Positions 56,936 to 64,000 of a stretch of DNA of 64,000 bases are shown here, in pieces. The translations under genes were made by a program, and so were the position numbers. The notes under the pieces were generated by a model. That model saw nothing but the letters and a program-made list of their open reading frames with translations, did no database searches and had not been told where the DNA came from. The stretch's first letter is position 1; every line of letters starts with the position of its first letter. The stretch is from Glycomyces tenuis DSM 44171. GTDB taxonomy: Bacteria; Actinomycetota; Actinomycetes; Mycobacteriales; Micromonosporaceae. The DNA is taken from positions 112,115-176,114 of the forward strand of contig NZ_KE386601.1 of assembly GCF_000427885.1 (NCBI RefSeq), in the 5' to 3' direction.

Positions 56936-58284
56936 CCGCCACTGATAACGCCCACGACATCTTCGCCCAAGAAGACGCCTACGCCGCCGAACGCGAGACC
57001 ACCGAAGGCAAGGTCTACACGGTCACCGGCGGCGACTGGGACGAGCTCGTCGCCGCCGTCGACCCGGTCAACGACGAGCGCCTCATCGTCAACCTCGGCC
57101 CGCAGCACCCGTCCACGCACGGCGTGCTCCGCTTGGTCTGCGAGATGGAGGGCGAGACCGTCCGCTCCATCAGGCCCGTCATCGGCTACCTCCACACCGG
57201 CATCGAGAAGAACCTCGAATACCGCACGTGGACCCAGGGCTGCACCTTCGTCACCCGCGCCGACTACCTCGCGCCGATCTTCAACGAGGTCGGCTACTGC
57301 CTCGCCGTCGAGAAGCTCCTCGGCGTCACCGTGCCCGAGCGCGCCGACGTCATCCGCGTGATCATGATGGAGCTCAACCGGATCTCCTCGCACCTGGTCG
57401 CCCTCGCCACCACCGGCATGGAGCTCGGCGCCCTGTCGATGATGATCTACGGCTTCAGGGACCGCGAGAAGGTCCTCGACATCTTCGAGGCCGTCAGCGG
57501 CCTGCGCATGAACATGGCCTACGTCCGCCCCGGCGGCGTCGCCCAGGACCTCCCCGACGACGCGATCCGCATGATCCGCGACTTCGTCGACTACATGCCG
57601 AAAGGCCTCGACGACTACGAAGGCCTCCTCAGCGGCAACGCCATCTGGCAGGAGCGCACCCAGGGCGTCGCCTACCTCGACGTCTCCGGCTGCCTCGCCC
57701 TCGGCGTCACCGGGCCGGTGCTCAGAAGCGCCGGCCTGCCATGGGACCTGCGCAAGACCATGCCCTACTGCGGCTACGAGGACTACGACTTCGACGTCCC
57801 CACCCAGACCGGCGCCGACGCCTGGGCCCGCTACCTCGTCCGCCTCGACGAGATCCGCGAGAGCCTCAAGATCATCGAGCAGGGCCTCGCGAAACTGCGG
57901 CCCGGCCCGGTCATGGTCGAGGACAAGAAGATCGCCTGGCCCGCCCAGCTCGCCCTCGGCGCCGACGGCATGGGCAACAGCCTGAACCACATCAGGCACA
58001 TCATGAGCCAGTCGATGGAGGCCCTCATCCACCACTTCAAGCTCGTCACCGAGGGCTTCCGCGTCCCGGCCGGGCAGGTGTACACGGCCATCGAGGCCCC
58101 GCGAGGGGAACTGGGCATCCACGCCGTCTCCGACGGCGGCACCAGGCCCTTCCGCGTCCACATGAGGGAACCGTCCTTCGTCAACCTCCAGGCGATCCCC
58201 GCCGTCTCCGAAGGCGGCCTGCTGGCCGACGTCATCGCGGGCGGCGCCTCCCTGGACCCGGTCATGGGAGGCTGCGACCGATGA
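56932..58284 (+). CDS. nuoD: NADH-quinone oxidoreductase subunit D
   Basis: 450 residues. It forms the quinone cavity with Nuo[25 protein letters not shown] and the C-terminal [12 protein letters not shown] are diagnostic. A ~45-residue N-terminal extension precedes the conserved core. GTG 56932 overlaps nuoC by four bases; nuoE overlaps its end (ATGA). Confidence 0.97.
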   Translation: MTATDNAHDIFAQEDAYAAERETTEGKVYTVTGGDWDELVAAVDPVNDERLIVNLGPQHPSTHGVLRLVCEMEGETVRSIRPVIGYLHTGIEKNLEYRTWTQGCTFVTRADYLAPIFNEVGYCLAVEKLLGVTVPERADVIRVIMMELNRISSHLVALATTGMELGALSMMIYGFRDREKVLDIFEAVSGLRMNMAYVRPGGVAQDLPDDAIRMIRDFVDYMPKGLDDYEGLLSGNAIWQERTQGVAYLDVSGCLALGVTGPVLRSAGLPWDLRKTMPYCGYEDYDFDVPTQTGADAWARYLVRLDEIRESLKIIEQGLAKLRPGPVMVEDKKIAWPAQLALGADGMGNSLNHIRHIMSQSMEALIHHFKLVTEGFRVPAGQVYTAIEAPRGELGIHAVSDGGTRPFRVHMREPSFVNLQAIPAVSEGGLLADVIAGGASLDPVMGGCDR

Positions 58285-58979
58285 GCTACCCGGAGAAGAT
58301 CCACGAGCAGGCCCGCGAGGTCATCGCCCGCTACCCCGAAGGGCGCTCCCGCTCGGCCCTGCTGCCGCTGCTGCACCTCGTGCAGTCCCACGACGGCTGC
58401 GTCACCGACGAGGGCATCGCCTTCTGCGCCGAGGCCCTCGGCCTCACCAAGGCCCAGGTGCAGGCCGTCTCGACGTTCTACACCATGTACAAGCGCGAAC
58501 CGGCCGGCGACTGGCTCGTCAGCGTCTGCACCAACACCCTCTGCCACGCCAAGGGCGGGCAGCGCCTCTTCGAGACGCTCTCCGAAGAGCTCGGCGTCGG
58601 CCACGACGAGACCACACCGGACGGCACGGTCACCCTCGAGCACGCCGAATGCCTCGCCGCGTGCGACTACGCGCCCGTCGTGACCGTCAACTACGAGTTC
58701 TTCGACAACATGGACGACGCCGAGGCCCTCGACCTCGTCAGGCAGCTGCGCGAAGGCAAACGCCCCATTCCCAGCCGAGGCGCGCCCCTGTGCACACTCC
58801 GCGAGATGTCGGTGCAGCTCGCCGGATTCGAGGACGGCCGCGAGGCCGGCCTCGAAGGCAACGCCGGAGGCGACGCCACCCTCGCCGGCGCGCGGCTCGC
58901 GGCCGAAGCGGGCGTCACCGCGCCCGCCTTCGACCCCGATGCGCCGCTCGTCGCCAAGGACAAAGAGGAAGCGAAGTGA
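58281..58979 (+). CDS. nuoE: NADH-quinone oxidoreductase subunit E
   Basis: 232 residues. The thioredoxin-like [2Fe-2S] domain has cysteines in [13 protein letters not shown] and [13 protein letters not shown]. After ~165 comes an Ala/Gly/Glu-rich tail of ~65 residues that is longer than in most bacteria and probably disordered. It delivers electrons within the NADH module with NuoF. GTGA overlap with nuoF. Confidence 0.96.
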   Translation: MSYPEKIHEQAREVIARYPEGRSRSALLPLLHLVQSHDGCVTDEGIAFCAEALGLTKAQVQAVSTFYTMYKREPAGDWLVSVCTNTLCHAKGGQRLFETLSEELGVGHDETTPDGTVTLEHAECLAACDYAPVVTVNYEFFDNMDDAEALDLVRQLREGKRPIPSRGAPLCTLREMSVQLAGFEDGREAGLEGNAGGDATLAGARLAAEAGVTAPAFDPDAPLVAKDKEEAK

Positions 58980-60310
58980 GTCGAGTAACCGTGCCTGGCC
59001 CAAGACGACCCCGCGAAGACGTCCTCGACAAGCTCAAGCCCGTCGTCACCAAGCGCTGGCTCTCGCCGGGCGCCTGGAAGCTCGACGTCTACGAGCAGCT
59101 CGACGGCTACAAGGCCCTGCGCAAGGCCCTGGGCTACGCCCCGGCGGACCTGATCGCGTTCATGAAGGACTCCGGGCACCGCGGCAGGGGCGGCGCCGGC
59201 TTCCCCGTCGGCATGAAATGGCAGTTCGTGCCCGACGACGGCAACGAGCACTACCTCGTCGTCAACGCCGACGAAGGCGAGCCGGGCACCTGCAAGGACC
59301 TGCCGCTGATGATGAACGACCCGCACTCGGTCATCGAGGGCATCGCCATCGCCTCCTACGCGATCAAGGCCAGCCGCGCCTTCGTGTACGTCCGCGGCGA
59401 GGCCGTCCACGCCGCCCGCCGCCTGCGCCACGCCGTCGCCGAGGCGAAGGCCGCCGGCTACCTCGGCGAGGACATCCTCGGCTCCGGCTTCGACCTCGAC
59501 GTCGTCATCCACTCCGGCGCCGGCGCCTACATCTGCGGCGAGGAGACCGCCCTCCTCGACTCCCTCGAAGGGATGCGGGGCCAGCCGAGGCTCCGCCCGC
59601 CGTTCCCGGCCACGCACGGCCTCTACCAGAAGCCCACGTGCATCAACAACGTCGGCACCATCGCCGCCGTCCCGCACATCGTGCTCGGCGGCGCCGAATG
59701 GTGGAAGTCCATCGGCTCGGAGAACTCGGCGGGCACCATGATCTACTCCCTGTCCGGGCGCGTCAAACACCCCGGCCAGTACGAGTGCTCCATGGGCACC
59801 ACCCTCAAAGAGCTCATCGAGCTCGCCGGCGGCATGGAGGACGGGCACGAGCTCCGCTTCTTCACCCCCGGCGGCTCCTCGACGCCGATGCTCACCGCCG
59901 AGCACGCCGACGTCCCGCTCGACTTCGACAACGTCGCCAAGGCCGGGTCCATCCTCGGCACGACCGCGCTGATGATCTTCTCCGACCAGGACTGCCCCGT
60001 CCTGGCCTGCTGGCGCTGGCTGAAGTTCTACGCCCACGAGTCGTGCGGCAAGTGCACGCCGTGCCGCGAGGGCAACTACTGGATGGTCCGCGTCTACGAG
60101 CGGATCCTCTCCGGCGAAGGCGAACTCGCCGACCTCAAGACGCTCCGCGACGCGTGCGGGAACCTCCTCGGCCGGTCCTTCTGCGGCCTCGGCGACGGCG
60201 CCACCTCCTGCGTCACGTCCTCGCTCAAGTTCTTCGAGCAGGACTACCTCGACTACATCGAGGGCACCAAGCCACCCCGCTTCGCCGTCGCGGCGATTGG
60301 AGCGCACTGA
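58976..60310 (+). CDS. nuoF: NADH-quinone oxidoreductase subunit F
   Basis: 444 residues. NADH/FMN binding in [13 protein letters not shown] and [12 protein letters not shown]; the [4Fe-4S] cluster N3 in [13 protein letters not shown] plus a later Cys in SFCGLGDGA. It oxidises NADH. GTG 58976 has GAGGAAG upstream and overlaps nuoE; a GTG slightly downstream is possible. nuoG starts 1 bp later. Confidence 0.97.
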   Translation: MSRVTVPGPRRPREDVLDKLKPVVTKRWLSPGAWKLDVYEQLDGYKALRKALGYAPADLIAFMKDSGHRGRGGAGFPVGMKWQFVPDDGNEHYLVVNADEGEPGTCKDLPLMMNDPHSVIEGIAIASYAIKASRAFVYVRGEAVHAARRLRHAVAEAKAAGYLGEDILGSGFDLDVVIHSGAGAYICGEETALLDSLEGMRGQPRLRPPFPATHGLYQKPTCINNVGTIAAVPHIVLGGAEWWKSIGSENSAGTMIYSLSGRVKHPGQYECSMGTTLKELIELAGGMEDGHELRFFTPGGSSTPMLTAEHADVPLDFDNVAKAGSILGTTALMIFSDQDCPVLACWRWLKFYAHESCGKCTPCREGNYWMVRVYERILSGEGELADLKTLRDACGNLLGRSFCGLGDGATSCVTSSLKFFEQDYLDYIEGTKPPRFAVAAIGAH

Positions 60311-60311
60311 C

Positions 60312-62789
60312 ATGACTGACCAGGTCACGTTCACCATCGACGGCGTCGAGATCACCGTCCCCAAGGGCACCTTGATCATCCGCGCCGCAGAGCAGCTCGG
60401 CATCGAGATCCCCCGCTTCTGCGACCACCCGCTGCTCGAGCCCGCCGGCGCCTGCCGCCAATGCCTCGTCGAGGTCCCCGACATGGGCAACGGGCGCGGC
60501 ATGCCCAAACCGGCCGCCTCGTGCACCACCACCGCCATGGAGGGCATGGTCGTCAAGACCCAGCACTCCAGCGAGGTCGCGAAGGACGCCCAAGAGGGGA
60601 TCATGGAGTTCCTCCTGATCAACCACCCCCTCGACTGCCCGATCTGCGACAAGGGCGGGGAGTGCCCGCTCCAGAACCAGGCGATGAGCACCGGCCGCAC
60701 CGAGACCCGCATGGAGGCCGCCGACAAGCGCACCTACAAGAAGGCGCTGCCGATCTCCTCCCAGGTCATGCTCGACCGCGAGCGGTGCGTCCTGTGCGCC
60801 CGCTGCACCCGCTTCTCCGAGCAGATCGCCGGCGACCCGTTCATCGAGCTGATGGAACGCAGCGCGCTCGAGCAGGTCGGCATCTACGAGGACGAGCCGT
60901 TCGAGTCCTACTTCTCGGGCAACACCGTCCAGATCTGCCCGGTCGGGGCGCTCACCGGCACCCAGTACCGCTTCCGCTCCCGCCCCTTCGACCTCGTCTC
61001 CAGCCCCAGCGTGTGCGAGCACTGCTCGGCCGGGTGCTCGCAGCGCTCGGACCACCGCCGCGGCAAGGTCCTGCGGCGCCTCGCGGGCAACGACCCGGCC
61101 GTCAACGAGGAGTGGAACTGCGACAAGGGCCGCTGGGCCATGTCCTACGTCGACTCGGCCGACCGCATCACGCAGCCGCTGGTGCGCGAGGCCGACGGGA
61201 GCCTGCGCGAGGCGTCCTGGCCCGAGGCGCTCCGCCGCGCCGCGAAGGGCCTGAAGGAAGCCGGCGGCGTCGGGGTCCTCCCCGGCGGACGCCTGACCGT
61301 CGAGGACGCCTACGCCTACGCCAAGTTCGCGCGCCTCGCGCTCGGCACCAACGACGTCGACTTCCGCTCCCGGCCGCACTCGGCCGAGGAGTCCGAGTTC
61401 CTCGCGCACGCCGTCGCGGGCGTCTACCCCTCCTCCGGCGCGGTCACCTACGAAGACCTCGAGAACGCCCCGACGGTGCTCGTGGCGGGCCTCGAAGTCG
61501 AAGAGGAATGCCCGATCGCGTTCCTGCGCATGAGGAAGGCCGTCCGCGCCAAGGGCCAGCGCGTCCACGTGCTCGCCCCCTTCGCGACCCGCGGCACCCG
61601 CAAGCTCGACGCGAACCTCCTCGAAGGGCTCCCCGGCGAAGAGGCCGAACTGCTCGACAGCTGGCGCCACAAGGGCGTCGTCCGCGACGCCCTCGGCGAG
61701 GCCGGATCGGTGATCCTCCTCGGCGAGCGCCTCGCCACCGTCGAAGGCGCGTTCTCCGCCGCCGTCAAGCTCGCCGCCGCCACCGGCGCCCGCATCGCCT
61801 GGATCCCCAGGCGCGCCGGCGACCGCGGCGCCGTCGAGACCGGGTGCCTTCCCCGGCTCCTGCCCGGCGGGGGCCTGGCCGACTACGCGGCCGACCGCGA
61901 GCAGCTCGCCGCCTACTGGGGCGTCGACGCCCTCCCCGGCCGCGACGGCCGAGGCGCCTGGGAGATCCTCCAGGCCGCCGCCGACGGCGAGATCGACGGC
62001 CTCCTGGTCGGCGGCGTCGACCCGTACGACTTCGCCGACGGGCCCGCCGTCGAGGCGGCCCTGTACGCGGCCCGCTTCGTCGTCTCGCTCGAGATCCGCC
62101 ACTCCGCGGTCACCCGGGTCGCCGACGTCGTCCTCCCCGTCGCGCCCGCCACCCACAAGGAGGGCGCCTACTTCGACTGGGAAGGGCGCCTGCGCACCTT
62201 CGAGGCCGTCCTCGAATCCGAGCTCATGAGCGACCACGCCGTCCTCGACGTCCTCGCCCAGGCCATGGGCCACGAGCTGGGCCTCGGAGACACCAGGGGC
62301 GTCCGCGCCGAACTCGCCGGACTGCCCGACCCGATCACCCGCCAGCCCGCCCCGGACTGGCAGCCCGACAAGCCCGCCGCCCGCCCCGCCCAGGACTCCT
62401 CGTCCTCCAAGACCGGTGAAGGCAAGGCCATCTTGGCGACGTGGCGCCAACTGCTCGACGGCGGCTCGCTCCAGGAGAACAACCCGCACCTGGCCGGCTG
62501 CGCCCCCGACCCGGTGGTGCGCCTGAGCGACGCCACCGCCAAGGCCATCGGCGCCGTCGAAGGCGGCGGCGTCACCGTCGCGACCGCGATCGGCGGGATC
62601 ACCTTGCCCCTCAGGACGACGGACATGCCCGAAGGCGTGGTGTGGCTGCCGACGAACGCCCCCGGTCGCGGCATCCACCGCCACCTCGGGGCCGGAGCCG
62701 GCGACGTCGTCACCATCCGGGCCTACCCGAACGCGGTGCCGGCCCCCGCCGCCGGCGCGCACGAGGAGAAGGAGGCTGCCAAGCGATGA
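60312..62789 (+). CDS. nuoG: NADH-quinone oxidoreductase subunit G
   Basis: 825 residues. Iron-sulfur ligands: [15 protein letters not shown] near 36-50 ([2Fe-2S]), the [13 protein letters not shown] and [10 protein letters not shown] [4Fe-4S] sites, then a molybdopterin-oxidoreductase-like domain ([41 protein letters not shown]) that needs no cofactor in complex I. ATG 60312 with GGAG upstream. nuoH overlaps its end. Confidence 0.97.
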   Translation: MTDQVTFTIDGVEITVPKGTLIIRAAEQLGIEIPRFCDHPLLEPAGACRQCLVEVPDMGNGRGMPKPAASCTTTAMEGMVVKTQHSSEVAKDAQEGIMEFLLINHPLDCPICDKGGECPLQNQAMSTGRTETRMEAADKRTYKKALPISSQVMLDRERCVLCARCTRFSEQIAGDPFIELMERSALEQVGIYEDEPFESYFSGNTVQICPVGALTGTQYRFRSRPFDLVSSPSVCEHCSAGCSQRSDHRRGKVLRRLAGNDPAVNEEWNCDKGRWAMSYVDSADRITQPLVREADGSLREASWPEALRRAAKGLKEAGGVGVLPGGRLTVEDAYAYAKFARLALGTNDVDFRSRPHSAEESEFLAHAVAGVYPSSGAVTYEDLENAPTVLVAGLEVEEECPIAFLRMRKAVRAKGQRVHVLAPFATRGTRKLDANLLEGLPGEEAELLDSWRHKGVVRDALGEAGSVILLGERLATVEGAFSAAVKLAAATGARIAWIPRRAGDRGAVETGCLPRLLPGGGLADYAADREQLAAYWGVDALPGRDGRGAWEILQAAADGEIDGLLVGGVDPYDFADGPAVEAALYAARFVVSLEIRHSAVTRVADVVLPVAPATHKEGAYFDWEGRLRTFEAVLESELMSDHAVLDVLAQAMGHELGLGDTRGVRAELAGLPDPITRQPAPDWQPDKPAARPAQDSSSSKTGEGKAILATWRQLLDGGSLQENNPHLAGCAPDPVVRLSDATAKAIGAVEGGGVTVATAIGGITLPLRTTDMPEGVVWLPTNAPGRGIHRHLGAGAGDVVTIRAYPNAVPAPAAGAHEEKEAAKR

Positions 62790-64000
62790 ACGATCCAGTG
62801 TGGCTGATGCTGATCAAGGGCGTCGCCGTGTTCGTGGTGCTCGTCCTGCTGGTGCTGTTCACCATCTGGTACGAGCGCCGCGTCGTCGCCGTCATGCAGG
62901 TGCGGCCCGGCCCGAACCGCAACGGCCCCTTCGGGCTCCTCCAGTCCCTCGCCGACGGACTCAAGCTCGCCTTCAAAGAAGACCTCATGCCGCGCACCGC
63001 CGACAAGGTCCTCTTCATCGCCGCGCCGCTGATCGCCGTCACCTGCGCGTTCACCGCCTTCGCCGTGATCCCCATGGGGCCGGAGGTCTCGGTGTTCGGG
63101 CAGGAGACCGCGCTCCAGCTCGCCGACTTCGAAGTGAGCGTCCTGGTCATCCTCGCCTGCTCCGCGCTCGGCGTCTACGGGATCGTCCTCGCCGGATGGT
63201 CCTCGGGCTCGGCCTACTCGCTGCTCGGCGCGCTCCGCGCGGCCGCGCAGGTCATCTCCTACGAGATCGCCCTCGGCCTGGCCGTCCTCGCCGTGTTCTT
63301 CCAGTCGCAGCTGATGTCCACCGGCGCGATCGTCGAAGCCCAGGCCGAAGGCGTCCCCCTCCAGTTCGGCGGCTTCGAGCTGACCCTGCCCGGCTGGTAC
63401 TTCCTCATCCTGGCGCCCAGCTTCGTCATCTTCGTCATCGCCATGATCGGCGAGACCAACCGGGCCCCGTTCGACCTGCCCGAAGCCGAATCCGAGCTCG
63501 TCGCCGGTTTCGGCACCGAGTACTCCAGCCTCAAGTACGCCTCGTTCTTCCTGGCCGAGTACGTCAACATGGTCACCATGTCCGCCCTGTGCGTGACGCT
63601 GTTCCTCGGCGGCTGGGCCGCGCCGTTCCCGAACTCGTGGTGGCCCGGGGCCAACGAGGGCTGGATGCCGCTGGTGTGGTTCTTCGGGAAGGTCCTGGCG
63701 TTCCTGTTCCTGTACGTGTGGCTGCGCGGCACGCTCCCGCGCCTGCGCTACGACCAGTTCATGCGCCTGGGCTGGAAGGTCCTGGTGCCCCTCAGCCTCG
63801 TGTGGATCATGGTCCTGGCCGCGATCAACCTCGGCGTCGTCGCCGAGGAGACCTCGGTCCGCATCGCCTTCATCGGCGGCGCCCTCATCGCCATCGTGGC
63901 GCTGATCTTCTTCTGGCCCAGCCGGAAGCCCTACGAACCCCCGACCGAGCCCGACACCGGACTCGGCGGCTTCCCCGTCCCGCCGCTCGACCTCGTCGTC
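62786..64000 (+). CDS. nuoH: NADH-quinone oxidoreductase subunit H (3' truncated by window end)
   Basis: 405 codons visible. Multiple membrane helices; [20 protein letters not shown] in the first loop and [21 protein letters not shown], the most conserved part of the family, near the quinone entrance. ATG 62786 follows GGAGG and overlaps nuoG (ATGA). The C-terminus begins a Pro-rich tail ([12 protein letters not shown]). nuoI and the rest are expected beyond the edge. Confidence 0.97.
   Translation, partial: MNDPVWLMLIKGVAVFVVLVLLVLFTIWYERRVVAVMQVRPGPNRNGPFGLLQSLADGLKLAFKEDLMPRTADKVLFIAAPLIAVTCAFTAFAVIPMGPEVSVFGQETALQLADFEVSVLVILACSALGVYGIVLAGWSSGSAYSLLGALRAAAQVISYEIALGLAVLAVFFQSQLMSTGAIVEAQAEGVPLQFGGFELTLPGWYFLILAPSFVIFVIAMIGETNRAPFDLPEAESELVAGFGTEYSSLKYASFFLAEYVNMVTMSALCVTLFLGGWAAPFPNSWWPGANEGWMPLVWFFGKVLAFLFLYVWLRGTLPRLRYDQFMRLGWKVLVPLSLVWIMVLAAINLGVVAEETSVRIAFIGGALIAIVALIFFWPSRKPYEPPTEPDTGLGGFPVPPLDLVV

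Noticed and set aside
60225-62762. Minus-strand open frame opposite nuoG
   Set aside because: Shadow of nuoG; no ribosome site or recognisable motif.

Overview
The window is chromosomal DNA from a high-GC Gram-positive actinomycete. Codon third positions are almost all G or C. Other marks are an AfsR/SARP-type regulator tail, type VII secretion substrates, a 421-residue aspartokinase with a nested beta subunit, a long-form leuA behind a leader peptide, a PASTA-less Ser/Thr kinase, many genes that look leaderless, and a Rex-type operator before a ggr-nuo operon. The genus cannot be read from the sequence. A Glycomyces/Micromonospora-like filamentous actinomycete is a guess.

Layout. 1-4.65 kb: tail of an AfsR-like TPR regulator, a small lipoprotein, a perfect 66-bp tandem duplication, and a minus-strand type VII secretion cassette (YbaB-like, EspC-like, WXG-like effector). 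The effector frame is broken by a single TAG codon. 5-12.6 kb: secreted subtilisin-like protease, an ABC-F ATPase, a divergent heterodimeric ABC exporter, and a DUF1905 protein. 12.6-18.5 kb: amino-acid biosynthesis, with leuA and its leader/hairpin attenuator, a nitroreductase, a lipoprotein, and lysC-asd. 18.5-23.3 kb: an Rpn-type nuclease gene framed by two inverted copies of a 33-bp hairpin, an ABC-2 exporter pair, and an LPxTG-anchored choice-of-anchor-I protein. 23.3-28.5 kb: cysS, rlmB and an Hsp70-membrane-propeller fusion.

28.5-35.2 kb is the mobile-element zone. It has two different IS605-type tnpB elements. The first carries a frameshifted tnpB and sits between two 84-bp direct repeats that each contain the 5' half of a tRNA-Thr gene. 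The second splits a sugar ABC transporter operon between its two permease genes. 35.4-46.1 kb holds a VOC protein, an HTH-adenine-methylase without a specificity subunit, lipoproteins in two paralogous families, an SF1 helicase with a degenerate nuclease tail, a Ser/Thr kinase next to a membrane helix-hairpin-helix protein, and a secreted propeller-like protein.

46.5-53.5 kb: DUF4272 protein, adenosine deaminase, an amidohydrolase, an 890-bp stretch with hairpins, repeats and one small ORF, the menaquinone methyltransferase menG, a DODA-type dioxygenase divergent from a MarR regulator, and a WrbA-type quinone reductase behind two identical-looking operators. 53.8-64 kb: a geranylgeranyl reductase followed without a clear break by nuoA-B-C-D-E-F-G-H (nuoH runs off the end). 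A perfect Rex-type palindrome precedes the block. Together menG (quinone methylation), the reductase (quinone tail saturation) and Nuo (NADH to menaquinone electron transfer) form a respiratory neighbourhood whose transcription probably answers to the NADH/NAD+ ratio.
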